Shown one piece after another: positions 36,474 through 45,181 of a DNA stretch of 64,000 nt. How positions within the stretch are numbered: the stretch's first letter is position 1; each line of letters begins with the position of its first letter. The DNA comes from an uncultured Pelagibacteraceae bacterium (GTDB taxonomy: Bacteria; Pseudomonadota; Alphaproteobacteria; Pelagibacterales; Pelagibacteraceae), in the NCBI GenBank assembly GCA_902590505.1, contig CACIWZ010000001.1:248001-312000 (forward strand). The letters are read 5' to 3'. The position numbers and the translations under genes were made by a program. The notes beneath the pieces were generated by a model. That model was not told the DNA's origin. It saw only the letters and a list, made by a program, of their open reading frames with translations, and ran no database searches.

Positions 36474-37463
36474 CCAATTTGGAACAGGCAAATCTTTACT
36501 TTTTAAAAATTTTTTATTAAATATTTTACTTGCATATCTTTTACCATGATCGCAAAGTATCGTTACAATTGTTTTACCTGGGCCCATCTTTTTTGCTAAT
36601 TTTATAGCACCTGCAATATTTATACCTGATGAGCCTCCTAGGATTATTTTTTGTTTTTCAATTAAGTCATAAACTAAATTTAAAGCTTCTGTATCATCTG
36701 TCTGGAAAGCATCGTCAACTAAAGCTTTATCAAAATTTTTAGTTATTCTAGCGGTGCCAATACCTTCTGTAATTGAGTTTCCTGAGCTTTCCAATTTATT
36801 ATTTTTAATATAAGAAAATAAAGATGATCCCATTGGATCAGATAATGCGATCTTTATATTTTTATTTTTATTTTTTAAACCTATTGAAACACCAGCTAAA
36901 GTACCTCCGGTTCCAACGGCACAGGTAAAACCATCCACCAAACCTGCTGTTTGGTACCAGATTTCTTCTGCGGTAGTCTTAACATGTGCCTCTGCATTAA
37001 TTAAGTTGTCAAATTGATTTGCCCAATAAACTCCATTTTTACTTTTTTTATTTAAATCTTCAGCTATTTTTTTTGATTGTTTAATATAATTTTTAGGATT
37101 TGAGTATGGTACAGCATCAACTTCAATTAATTCTGCTCCTAGTTTTTTCAAAGTCTCTTTTTTTTCAATCGACTGAGTATTTGGAATGACTATTTTAAGT
37201 TTAAGACCATATTCTTTACAAACAACTGCTAAACCGATTCCAGTATTTCCTGCAGTTCCTTCGACTATTGTTCCACCTTTAGAAATAAGCTTCTTATTCA
37301 ATGCATCTTGGACAATAAATAAAGCAGCTCTATCTTTGACCGATTCTCCAGGATTAAAATATTCAGCCTTTCCATAGATATTACAACCTGTTAATTCTGA
37401 GGCTTGTTTTAATTTAACTAATGGTGTATTTCCAATTTGCGATATAATCGAATTACTATCCAT
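36468..37463 (-). CDS. cysK: Cysteine synthase (O-acetylserine sulfhydrylase family)
   Basis: PLP enzyme of 331 residues. The N-terminal block IGNTPLVKL, the PLP lysine K43 in ESVKDRAA, the substrate loop [10 protein letters not shown], the phosphate-binding GTGGTLAGV and [12 protein letters not shown] are visible. The EGTAGNTG form, where classical CysK has TSGNTG, and a longer C terminus, put it in the alphaproteobacterial or fungal-like subgroup; some of these enzymes may prefer other acyl-serine donors, so substrate is inferred. Divergent from the exported protein gene at 37476 with only 12 bp between them. Confidence 0.88.
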   Translation of the reverse strand: MDSNSIISQIGNTPLVKLKQASELTGCNIYGKAEYFNPGESVKDRAALFIVQDALNKKLISKGGTIVEGTAGNTGIGLAVVCKEYGLKLKIVIPNTQSIEKKETLKKLGAELIEVDAVPYSNPKNYIKQSKKIAEDLNKKSKNGVYWANQFDNLINAEAHVKTTAEEIWYQTAGLVDGFTCAVGTGGTLAGVSIGLKNKNKNIKIALSDPMGSSLFSYIKNNKLESSGNSITEGIGTARITKNFDKALVDDAFQTDDTEALNLVYDLIEKQKIILGGSSGINIAGAIKLAKKMGPGKTIVTILCDHGKRYASKIFNKKFLKSKDLPVPNWL

Positions 37464-37475
37464 AATATTAAATAT

Positions 37476-38159
37476 ATGAAAAAATTTTTATTTTCAATTG
37501 CTTTAATTTTTTTTTTATCTTCGGAAAATAGTGCGCATGTTGATCATTATTCAAAATACAAATATTTAGAATATGAGTTATTTAGAAATAATCAATTAAT
37601 AGGCTATCATACTTATAAATTTAAAAGAAAAAACGGTAATTTAACGATCGATAATGAAGTGAGTTTTAAAATTACTAAACTTGGAATCGATCTGTATAAA
37701 TATTATGCAAGTGGACAGGAAAGGTACACTAATGGTACATTTTCAGGATTTAACTCTACTACCAATCAAAATAAGAAAGAAAAATATGTTAATATTTCGA
37801 TAGACCCAAAAGATAAAAATTTAATTATTGATGGATCATCATTTAAAGGAAAAGTTGATAAAGATAAAATAATAGGTACTTGGTGGAACCATGAAATAGT
37901 TAAAAAGAAAGCTCAAATTAGTGCTGTATCTGGTAGGATTATAGAGCAAAAAGTCGAATTTATAGGAAAAGAAGAAGTAAAAATTGGAGAAAAAACCTAT
38001 AAAACTCTTAGATTTAATTTTAGTTCTTCAGATCCAAGTTTATCTAAAGATAAAAAATTAAATACAGATATCTGGTATGAGGAAGATACTTATCTTTGGG
38101 TAAAAGCAGCCTTTGATAAGACTGGTTATTGGGAATATAGGCTTAAAAAAGCTGAATAA
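37476..38159 (+). CDS. Exported DUF6134/DUF3108-like protein
   Basis: A 227-residue protein with an N-terminal signal peptide (hydrophobic residues about 4-17, possible cleavage after NSA). The mature part alternates short strands with charged turns and contains FRNNQLIGYHTYKF, GTFSGFNSTTNQN, WWNHEIVKK and C-terminal DIWYEEDTYLWVKAAFDKTG, features I associate with beta-rich periplasmic proteins of DUF6134/DUF3108 type. I chose the ATG at 37476, because an upstream in-frame start would run into the cysK coding region and spoil the signal peptide. Function is unknown. Confidence 0.72.
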   Translation: MKKFLFSIALIFFLSSENSAHVDHYSKYKYLEYELFRNNQLIGYHTYKFKRKNGNLTIDNEVSFKITKLGIDLYKYYASGQERYTNGTFSGFNSTTNQNKKEKYVNISIDPKDKNLIIDGSSFKGKVDKDKIIGTWWNHEIVKKKAQISAVSGRIIEQKVEFIGKEEVKIGEKTYKTLRFNFSSSDPSLSKDKKLNTDIWYEEDTYLWVKAAFDKTGYWEYRLKKAE

Positions 38160-38225
38160 TTTATTTTGGTCCACTTCATTTTTACGGTTTAGTCAATAGC
38201 AAAAAACAGTTTTTTTTAACCCTTA

Positions 38226-38244
38226 CCCCCCCCAAAAAAAAAAA
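38226..38244 (+). repeat. C8-A11 homopolymer tract
   Basis: Eight C bases (38226-38233) followed directly by eleven A bases (38234-38244), in the 145-bp gap before the XRE regulator gene. A run of eight C is exceptional in DNA of this composition. It could vary in length or be an assembly error; no other feature is seen in the gap. Confidence 0.8.
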
Positions 38245-38304
38245 TTATATGTATTGCCAAAAAGTTCATTTTGAGGTTTTATATTTAAAAATTTAGGGAG
38301 TTCT

Positions 38305-38670
38305 ATGGAAGAAAATTTCAATATTCACTTAGGTAAAAAATTAAGAATGCGTAGATTATCATTAGGATTAACCCAGACAAAAGTTGCACAGGCTATAAAC
38401 GTTACATTCCAACAAATACAAAAATACGAAAAAGGAACCAATGGTGTAAGTTCTAATAGACTAATGCAATTATCTCAATTTTTAAAAGTACCGATAATTT
38501 ATTTCTTTGAGGATTTTAAAGAATTTAAAGATATAAATGTTGGTGAAGAGGGCAATGATGATTTAAATTATTCTTTTCTTAGCAGAACATTTTCATCTTT
38601 ATCGAGAGCACAAAAAGAAAAAATATTACAAATATTAAATAACACTTCAAAATTTGAAAAAGTAGGATAA
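38305..38670 (+). CDS. XRE-family transcriptional regulator (PraR/PhrR-like)
   Basis: DNA-binding protein of 121 residues. A helix-turn-helix of the Cro/CI type spans about residues 9-65, with LRMRRLSLGLTQTKVA and the recognition-helix segment VTFQQIQKYEKGTN, followed by LMQLSQFLKVPIIYFFED. The C-terminal part (about 70-121) is acidic then basic and helical. Similar single-domain regulators are broadly conserved in alphaproteobacteria (PhrR/PraR group). Its targets are unknown. The stop is 1 bp from the 3' end of a convergent tRNA-Asn. Confidence 0.9.
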   Translation: MEENFNIHLGKKLRMRRLSLGLTQTKVAQAINVTFQQIQKYEKGTNGVSSNRLMQLSQFLKVPIIYFFEDFKEFKDINVGEEGNDDLNYSFLSRTFSSLSRAQKEKILQILNNTSKFEKVG

Positions 38671-38671
38671 G

Positions 38672-38747
38672 TGGCTCCTCGGGCAGGACTCGAACCTGCG
38701 ACCAATTGATTAACAGTCAACTGCTCTACCAACTGAGCTACCGAGGA
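38672..38747 (-). tRNA. tRNA-Asn (anticodon GTT)
   Basis: On the minus strand, acceptor TCCTCGG (38747-38741) pairs with CCGAGGA near the 3' end; the D arm (TAGCTCAGTTGGTAGAGC), the anticodon loop CTGTTAA, the T arm GGTTCGAGTCC and an encoded CCA are all present. It is followed upstream by tRNA-Cys with a 48-bp spacer, so the two may share a transcript. Confidence 0.97.
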
Positions 38748-38795
38748 ATAAAATCGACATTACTTTTTTTAATATAATAAAACAACTTATTTTTT

Positions 38796-38869
38796 TGGAG
38801 GCCACGCCCAGAATCGAACTGGGATAAAAGGATTTGCAATCCTCTGCGTAACCATTCCGCCACGTGGCC
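38796..38869 (-). tRNA. tRNA-Cys (anticodon GCA)
   Basis: On the minus strand, acceptor GGCCACG (38869-38863) pairs with CGTGGCC; the anticodon arm AGGATTGCAAATCCT gives GCA, the T arm contains GTTCGATTC, and the CCA end is encoded. It lies between an ABC ATPase gene and tRNA-Asn in the same direction. Confidence 0.97.
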
Positions 38870-38897
38870 GTATTTATAAATAAAATCACAAAACTCA

Positions 38898-39953
38898 CTA
38901 CGATTTTAATCTATTTTTGTTATTATCGAATAAATATAACTTATTTTTTTGGAAGTAAATTGTAATATTTTTATCTTTTATATTTTGGGCACTTTTTATT
39001 CTTATTTCTGTATTATTTAAATGTGAATATATAATTTTTTCAGACCCTAAATTTTCAATTAGCTCAACATTTATATCAACCGCAAATTCACTTTTATTTT
39101 CTAAAGATATATGTTCTGGTCTAATACCTACATAAAACTCTTTTTCAAATACGACATTTTCAAATTTAATTTCTTTATTAAATAATTTGAATGTATTTCT
39201 ACTTATTATATCCTCAATTTTGATCTTAAAAATATTCATTTTAGGGTTTCCAATAAATTCAGCGACAAATATATTATTTGGATTATCATAAATTTCATCA
39301 GGACTTCCAAATTGTTCAATTTTTCCTTTATTCATGATCACAATTTTATCAGCTAAAGTCATAGCCTCAATTTGATCGTGAGTTACGTAAACTATATTAC
39401 TTTTAAGTTTTTTATGTAATTTTGAAATTTCAACTCTCATCTCTGAACGTAGGGCTGCATCTAAATTAGAAAGAGGTTCATCAAATAAAAATAATTTAGG
39501 ATTTCTAGTTATGGCTCTTCCAATAGCAACTCGCTGTCTTTGTCCTCCTGAAAGCTCCTTTGGTCTCCTTTCCAAAAGATCTTCAATTTTTAAGATTTTT
39601 GCAGCCTCAATCACTTTATCTTTGATGTCATTTTTTGAAATTTTTTCAGATTTAAGGCCAAAAGAAATATTTTGAAAAACATTCATGTGGGGATACAAAG
39701 CGTATGATTGAAAAACCATTGCTATTTGTCTTTTGGAAGGCAATAAATCATTAAGAAGATTATTTTCTAATAGAATTTTCCCATTATCTATTTTTTCCAA
39801 TCCCGCTATCATTCTTAATAACGTAGATTTTCCACACCCAGATGGTCCTAACAAAACTATAAATTTTCCTTTTTCAACCTCTAGGTTAAATTTACTAATT
39901 ACATTGTTTTCACCGAAAGATTTATCAATATCTTCAAATTTTAAAAAAGCCAT
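38898..39953 (-). CDS. Carbohydrate ABC importer ATPase (UgpC/MalK type)
   Basis: ATPase of 351 residues with Walker A GPSGCGKS, Q-loop MVFQSYALYPH, signature LSGGQRQR, Walker B LFLFDEPLSNLD, switch His in VTHDQIEAM and a TOBE-type C-terminal domain with VGIRPEHISL, which marks the MalK/UgpC group. It diverges from the binding-protein gene at 40074 across a 120-bp gap, and no other carbohydrate ATPase is present in the following operon, so it is the probable energy unit for that importer. UgpC-type ATPases can also serve several permeases. Confidence 0.92.
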   Translation of the reverse strand: MAFLKFEDIDKSFGENNVISKFNLEVEKGKFIVLLGPSGCGKSTLLRMIAGLEKIDNGKILLENNLLNDLLPSKRQIAMVFQSYALYPHMNVFQNISFGLKSEKISKNDIKDKVIEAAKILKIEDLLERRPKELSGGQRQRVAIGRAITRNPKLFLFDEPLSNLDAALRSEMRVEISKLHKKLKSNIVYVTHDQIEAMTLADKIVIMNKGKIEQFGSPDEIYDNPNNIFVAEFIGNPKMNIFKIKIEDIISRNTFKLFNKEIKFENVVFEKEFYVGIRPEHISLENKSEFAVDINVELIENLGSEKIIYSHLNNTEIRIKSAQNIKDKNITIYFQKNKLYLFDNNKNRLKS

Positions 39954-40073
39954 AATTTAAGCGTCTATAATTTTTTTATTTTTATCAAATCTCGTATGCA
40001 TTTTAATCATAGTAGATTCCATTACCTTATTGTTAAACTTAAATCATTATTTAAATAATTAATAGGAGGAAAA

Positions 40074-41396
40074 ATGAGAAAAATAATAGCCATCATTTTT
40101 GCTTTAACTTTTTTATCGTCTAATAGTTTTGCAGACATAACTTTTTGGACTACAGAAGTTCAACCAGCAAGAATGGAAAAACAAATGGAGATGGCTAAAT
40201 CATTTGAGACCAAAACTGGAATTAAAGTTGAAGTTATACCAGTTGAGGAAAAAGATTTAGGATCAAGAGCTACAGCAGCTGCCGCTGCAGGTAATCTTCC
40301 TGATGTAATTTATCACACACTTCAGTATGTTTTACCTTGGGCAGAGGCAGGTATACTCGATGTGAATGCTAATAATGATGTTGTTAAAAGTTTAGGAAAG
40401 AATACTTTTGCTCCAGGAGCATTGAACATGGCAAAAAAAGGCGGAAAAATTGCTGCCGTGCCAGTTGATGGATGGACACAGATGGTAGTCTATAGGAAAG
40501 ACTTGTTCAAACAAGCAGGCCTTGAACCACCAACAAGTTACGAAAATATAACAAAAGCTGTGAAAGTTCTATCAAGCGGAGACATGTTCGGATTTGTAGC
40601 TGCGACTAAAACTGATGAAAACTTTATGAGCCAAGTTCTTGAACATGTTCTTTTAGCAAATGGTGTTAATTTTGTTAAAAAGGGTGGAACAAAAAAACAA
40701 GGAAAAGCTCTTAAAAACTCTTTAGAGTTCTATAAAGTTATAGCTAAAGCGAGTCCTCCAGGAGAACTATTCTGGAAACAATCTAGAGAGTTATACTTTG
40801 CTGGCAAAACGCCAATGATAATTTGGTCACCGTTTATAATGGATGAATTAGCTGGGCTAAGAGATTCAGCTCCACCAACAATAAACAGCGATCCAACATC
40901 ACCTGAACTTGCTTCTAAAACTGGTTTCATAACGAATTTTAGTGGACCAAATAACAAGAAGGGTGCTGCATGGGCAGATGTAAGATATTTTGGTATTACA
41001 GCTGATGCAGATACTGATGAAGCTAAAAAGTTTGTTGAATATTCTATGGACGAAGGCTACACAAGTACGTTAGCAATCGCCCCAGAGGGTAAATTTCCTG
41101 TAAGAAGAGGAAATTCTTCAGATTCTGCAGCGTTTACAAAAGCTTGGAGTAAATTGCCAGTTGGTGTAGATAGAAAAAAACCATTAACTGAACTTTATTC
41201 GACTGATGTAATCAATAACATTGTTGCTGGATTAGATACTGCAAACAGATGGGGTGTAAAAGAAGGGGAGCTTTCTAGAGCATCAAAAATAATCAATGCC
41301 CAATTCTTGAATAGAATTACAAGAGAATACATTGATGACCAGATAACTGTTGATGAGGCAGTTAAAAAAATTAACGCAGAATTAGCAAAATTCTAG
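40074..41396 (+). CDS. Carbohydrate/solute ABC importer binding protein
   Basis: Periplasmic family 1 binding protein of 440 residues with a signal peptide cut after SFA (about residue 21) and the mature start DITFWTTEVQPARME. Other typical parts are FETKTGIKVEVIPVEEKDL, AGNLPDVIYHTLQYVLPWAE and the Trp-containing AVPVDGWTQMVVYRKDLF, which lines sugar sites in relatives. The ribosome-binding site AGGAGG is strong. It is followed by a hairpin, two permeases and a GH63-like glycosidase, so the ligand may be a glycoside or glycosylated osmolyte; the sequence alone does not name it. Confidence 0.88.
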   Translation: MRKIIAIIFALTFLSSNSFADITFWTTEVQPARMEKQMEMAKSFETKTGIKVEVIPVEEKDLGSRATAAAAAGNLPDVIYHTLQYVLPWAEAGILDVNANNDVVKSLGKNTFAPGALNMAKKGGKIAAVPVDGWTQMVVYRKDLFKQAGLEPPTSYENITKAVKVLSSGDMFGFVAATKTDENFMSQVLEHVLLANGVNFVKKGGTKKQGKALKNSLEFYKVIAKASPPGELFWKQSRELYFAGKTPMIIWSPFIMDELAGLRDSAPPTINSDPTSPELASKTGFITNFSGPNNKKGAAWADVRYFGITADADTDEAKKFVEYSMDEGYTSTLAIAPEGKFPVRRGNSSDSAAFTKAWSKLPVGVDRKKPLTELYSTDVINNIVAGLDTANRWGVKEGELSRASKIINAQFLNRITREYIDDQITVDEAVKKINAELAKF

Positions 41397-41410
41397 CAAA
41401 TTTATTTCTT

Positions 41411-41441
41411 AAAAGCGGATAATAGGTTATTATCCGCTTTT
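41411..41441 (+). terminator. Terminator-like hairpin directly before permease start
   Basis: A perfect 14-bp stem (41411-41424 with 41428-41441) around a 3-base loop GGT. The 3' arm ends in TTTT and stops two bases before the permease ATG at 41444. It can act as a partial terminator after the binding-protein gene and may also hide the permease ribosome-binding region, as no separate Shine-Dalgarno is visible. Confidence 0.82.
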
Positions 41442-41443
41442 AA

Positions 41444-42703
41444 ATGAGTTACACATTATCAAAAATAGAAAAAAGAACTGCATATACACTTCTTTTACCT
41501 GCTGTATGTCTGGTATTTGCAATAATTTTATTTCCAATTTTTGCAAACGTCTGGATTAGTTTCAAAGAAGTTGGACTTAAAGATATAAGAATTCCTGAGC
41601 CTAGGGTAAAAAAAATTGTAAAAAATATACAAGATAGTAATTCTGAATTAAAAATTATCTATAAGTTAAGAAATAGTTCTTTAATCCAAGATATTAGAGA
41701 AGTTAAATTTTCAGATAAATTACCAAAAAATATTGAACCAGTTAATTTGGACAAAAGATGTGAATTTAAGTCAAAAAAAATTAAATGTTTTTTTGGAAAT
41801 TGGGAGCCAGGCTATCGTGAAAATTTGGAAATTTTTGTAAAAAATGTGAATAACAATGCTATTAACAGTAAATATATTAAATCTAATAAGCCAGATTTGA
41901 ATGGAAAATCAAATAATATTTTATTGACTACAGATTTTACTTTAAAAAATTTTAAAAATGTTTTCATAAATAACAATTTTGTTGAGCTTTTAACGACGAC
42001 TTTTTACTTTACTTTTTTTGGAACACTTGGAGCTATTTTACTTGGCATATTCGCTGCCCAACTTGTAAATCAAAAATTTTATGGAAGAACTTTTATGCGA
42101 AGTATACTGCTTTTTCCCTATGTAGGACCTGTGGTTGCTTTGGCTTATACCTGGACTTTACTCTTAGATCCTAATAGTGGTACGATAAATTCTCTTCTTG
42201 TTAATTACGGAGTCATTGAAAAACCTATAAATTTACTTGGACAAAAGTATTTAATCATTAATATTTTAGGATTTGAGTTGAAACTTAGATTAGCATTGAC
42301 CACAGTTATATTTTTTGAAATTTGGCGATATTTTCCTTTAGCTTTTTTATTTATATTAGCTAGACTACAAGCTATTCCAAAGGATCTTTATGAGGCTGCG
42401 GATGTAGATGGTGCTGGGCCATTTAGAAAATTCTTTTATATTACTCTTCCACAAATTACAGCGATTTTATCAATATTATTTATGATTAGATTTATTTGGA
42501 ACTTTAATAAATTTGAAGATATATTTTTATTAACAGGCGGTGCTTCGGGTACTTTAACGTTACCAATTAGCGTTTATCAACAAGGATTTGCAGTATCAAA
42601 TATTGGTATGGGCTCAGCAGTTTCAATAGTAATCGTATTATTATTAATAACTTTTATGATTATTTATTTCAAATTAATTGGAAAAAAGGCAAATGAAATT
42701 TAA
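41444..42703 (+). CDS. Carbohydrate/solute ABC importer permease 1 (MalF type)
   Basis: Permease of 419 residues. After a first membrane helix (about 13-33) comes a polar domain of roughly 120 residues with two cysteines (in KRCEFKSKKIKCFFG), which by topology is periplasmic and recalls the P2 loop of MalF. Five further helices follow, with the coupling loop DLYEAADVDGAGPFRKFFYI and the family end VSIVIVLLLITFMIIYF. The start abuts the hairpin at 41411-41441. It pairs with permease 2, which overlaps its end by 11 bp. Confidence 0.9.
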   Translation: MSYTLSKIEKRTAYTLLLPAVCLVFAIILFPIFANVWISFKEVGLKDIRIPEPRVKKIVKNIQDSNSELKIIYKLRNSSLIQDIREVKFSDKLPKNIEPVNLDKRCEFKSKKIKCFFGNWEPGYRENLEIFVKNVNNNAINSKYIKSNKPDLNGKSNNILLTTDFTLKNFKNVFINNNFVELLTTTFYFTFFGTLGAILLGIFAAQLVNQKFYGRTFMRSILLFPYVGPVVALAYTWTLLLDPNSGTINSLLVNYGVIEKPINLLGQKYLIINILGFELKLRLALTTVIFFEIWRYFPLAFLFILARLQAIPKDLYEAADVDGAGPFRKFFYITLPQITAILSILFMIRFIWNFNKFEDIFLLTGGASGTLTLPISVYQQGFAVSNIGMGSAVSIVIVLLLITFMIIYFKLIGKKANEI

Positions 42704-43886
42704 ATCTTTAATAATAACTTTAATTGCATCATCAATTTTTCTTACAATAATAATTTGTATATGGAAAATATTAGCAACTTTGCAAGGAGTAAGTTTTACA
42801 AATCTTAACTTTAATTTAAATCTATTATTATCACTCGGATTAGTTATTACTTATGTATTTATTGGAAAAAAGTTCAATCATAACTTAAAAATTTTTATAT
42901 TATCCTTATTATTTACAATTTTATTTACATTTTTAAATGAAAACTCCCCTGTGTGGTTTTCAGTAGGTATTTTTTTACTAATTTTATTTTTTACAAATAA
43001 ATTAAAAAAATATGATTTAGAATATTTGAATCGGGATTTTATATCTGAAAAAATTGTGTTCGAGTTTTTATCTTTATTTGCAATAGTATTTTTTGCATTA
43101 GTTATATTGTTTCCATTTTACATAATGTTTGTTACTAGCTTTAAAACGCAAACCGCTTTATTAATTAACCCGATTGATTTAAGTATTGATTTTTCAAAAA
43201 ATATTTTTGAGATATTCAAATCTTACTTTGTCATTTTCAAAACATATGATTTTGGTAGATATATTCTTACAAGCTCGTATGTATCAGTTGGAACTGTTTT
43301 AATAACTTTATTATTTGCTATCCCCGCAGCTTACGCTGTTGCAAGATTAAATTTCTTTGGTAAGACCTTTCTTTCAACATCAATATTAATAATTTATATG
43401 TTTCCAGCAATAGTATTAGTAATTCCTTTATATACTGTTTTTAGTCAACTAGGTTTGAGGAATTCTGTGGAAGGACTACTAATAGTTTACACAGCAACCA
43501 CTTTACCAGTAGCCATCTATATGCTTCAGGGATACTTTAAAAGCATACCTAAAGAAATCGAAGAAGCAGGACTTATAGATGGACAAAATTGGTTTGGAAT
43601 AATTATTAAAATAATAATTCCTCTCAGTTTACCTGCAATCGCTTCAGTATCATTGTATGTCTTTATGATAGCTTGGAATGAATTTTTATTTTCTCTAATG
43701 TTTTTGGATAATCCAAAAACATTTACATTATCTAGAGCAATAAATCATTTAACTGGTGATGCCGAAACACCACGACAATATCTAATGGCTGGATCTGTGG
43801 TAGTTACTTTACCAATACTTTTAATTTTCATATATTTTGAAAAATATTTAGTAAGCGGTTTAACAGCTGGAAGTGTTAAAGGATAA
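42693..43886 (+). CDS. Carbohydrate/solute ABC importer permease 2 (MalG type), extended N terminus
   Basis: Permease of 397 residues, about 120 longer than ordinary MalG proteins because of three or four extra N-terminal hydrophobic segments (about residues 4-105). The conserved core has FYIMFVTSFKTQ, PAAYAVARLNF, the coupling loop EIEEAGLIDGQNWFGI and VAWNEFLF-like AWNEFLFSLMF. An upstream TTG in frame exists, but the ATG at 42693 has an AAAGG five bases ahead and is preferred. It overlaps permease 1 and shares a base with the glycosidase start (TAATG). Confidence 0.9.
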   Translation: MKFKSLIITLIASSIFLTIIICIWKILATLQGVSFTNLNFNLNLLLSLGLVITYVFIGKKFNHNLKIFILSLLFTILFTFLNENSPVWFSVGIFLLILFFTNKLKKYDLEYLNRDFISEKIVFEFLSLFAIVFFALVILFPFYIMFVTSFKTQTALLINPIDLSIDFSKNIFEIFKSYFVIFKTYDFGRYILTSSYVSVGTVLITLLFAIPAAYAVARLNFFGKTFLSTSILIIYMFPAIVLVIPLYTVFSQLGLRNSVEGLLIVYTATTLPVAIYMLQGYFKSIPKEIEEAGLIDGQNWFGIIIKIIIPLSLPAIASVSLYVFMIAWNEFLFSLMFLDNPKTFTLSRAINHLTGDAETPRQYLMAGSVVVTLPILLIFIYFEKYLVSGLTAGSVKG

Positions 43887-45148
43887 TGAAAAGCTCAATT
43901 AAAGAAGCAAAGAGAACCTTAATAAATAACAGAAAATTAAATTATACTTTACCCACTAATACTAAGCTATATCCAGCCCAATGGAATTGGGATTCAGCTT
44001 TTATTGCATTAGGATATTCTAATTTCAATTTAGACTACTCATTTAAAGAACTTGAAACCCTGATTTCAGGACAATGGGATGACGGAATGATACCACACAT
44101 TCTTTTCCATATTAAAGATTTAAATTATACTCCTAACTATAAAGCTTGGAACTGTGGTAAAAAAGTTTCCTCATCTGGAATAACCCAACCGCCAATCTTA
44201 GCAAGTATTTTAAGGATAATTATTGAGAGACAAAACCTTTCAAAAAAAGAAATAAAAAAATACCAACCTTTAATTTTAAAGATTAAAAAATGTTTAGAAT
44301 GGTTTATTAGATATAGAGATCCTAAACGTACTGGTTTAATTTCCATACTTCACCCATGGGAAAGTGGTTATGATAATTCTCCTTTATGGGACAAACCGAT
44401 GAGTAAAATCAAAACAGAATTAAATCTTAAGTATAAGAGAAAGGATAATAAAATTGTCAACCAAAACCAAAGACCTTTGAAAATTGATTATGATAGATAT
44501 GTAACTATTAAAAATCATTTAAAGGAAATGAATTATGATCCAAAAAAACTTTACTTCAAATCAAAATTTAATGTCGTAGATGTTGGATTTAATTCGCTTT
44601 TTCTAAAAGCTTCAAAAGATGTGGATTTTTTACTTAGATGTATAGATAAAAGAAATTCTTTCATAAAAAAATATATTCTTTTAAATGAGAGAAAACTTGT
44701 AAAATTATTTGATTCAAAAAAAATGACATTTAAGAATAAAGATATAAGAAACAATAGTTTAGTAACTATACCGTCAATAACTAATTTTTTTATGTTATTT
44801 GCTGATTTAAATAATAATTCAATTAATAGATCATTAATAAAAAGTTTAAAAAAATATAATAAAAATAATAAATATCTTTTTCCTTCAATAAATTCTAAAC
44901 ATAAATCATTCGAAGAAAAACGTTATTGGAGAGGACCAGTATGGGTTAATTGCAATTGGATTATATATCAAGGTTTGAAAAATAAAGATAAGAAGTTCGC
45001 AGAAACAATAAGAAAAAAGACCTTGAATTTAGTCGAAAAAAAAAAATTTCGAGAATATTACAGTTGTAAATCAGGTTTAGGAATGGGTGCTAAAAATTTT
45101 TCTTGGACTGCTGCCTTATATCTAGATTTTAAACTTAATAGTTATTAA
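43886..45148 (+). CDS. GH63/MGH1-like glycoside hydrolase (glucosyl- or mannosylglycerate hydrolase-like)
   Basis: Cytosolic (no signal peptide) (alpha/alpha)6-barrel type hydrolase of 420 residues. Family blocks are LYPAQWNWDSAFIALGYS, QWDDGMIPHILFH, HPWESGYDNSPLWD, RYWRGPVWVNCNWIIYQGL and the C-terminal KNFSWTAALYLD. By comparison with characterised mannosylglycerate and glucosylglycerate hydrolases, Asp163 (in WESGYDNS) would be the general acid and Glu390 (in FREYY) the base. It is coupled to the permease gene, which implies that the importer brings in the substrate. Trehalose or another alpha-glycoside is an alternative. Confidence 0.82.
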   Translation: MKSSIKEAKRTLINNRKLNYTLPTNTKLYPAQWNWDSAFIALGYSNFNLDYSFKELETLISGQWDDGMIPHILFHIKDLNYTPNYKAWNCGKKVSSSGITQPPILASILRIIIERQNLSKKEIKKYQPLILKIKKCLEWFIRYRDPKRTGLISILHPWESGYDNSPLWDKPMSKIKTELNLKYKRKDNKIVNQNQRPLKIDYDRYVTIKNHLKEMNYDPKKLYFKSKFNVVDVGFNSLFLKASKDVDFLLRCIDKRNSFIKKYILLNERKLVKLFDSKKMTFKNKDIRNNSLVTIPSITNFFMLFADLNNNSINRSLIKSLKKYNKNNKYLFPSINSKHKSFEEKRYWRGPVWVNCNWIIYQGLKNKDKKFAETIRKKTLNLVEKKKFREYYSCKSGLGMGAKNFSWTAALYLDFKLNSY

Positions 45149-45181
45149 AATCTGATATATATCTCTAGTTATCAAAAAAAA

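Noticed and set aside
37437-37475. Longer 5' end for the exported DUF-type protein
   Set aside because: It would overlap the divergent cysK coding region and put 13 polar residues in front of a normal signal peptide; ATG 37476 is better.
40046-40059. 14-bp perfect palindrome ATTATTTAAATAAT before the glycoside binding-protein gene
   Set aside because: It is made only of A and T, and such palindromes are expected by chance at this composition; no related site was noticed elsewhere.
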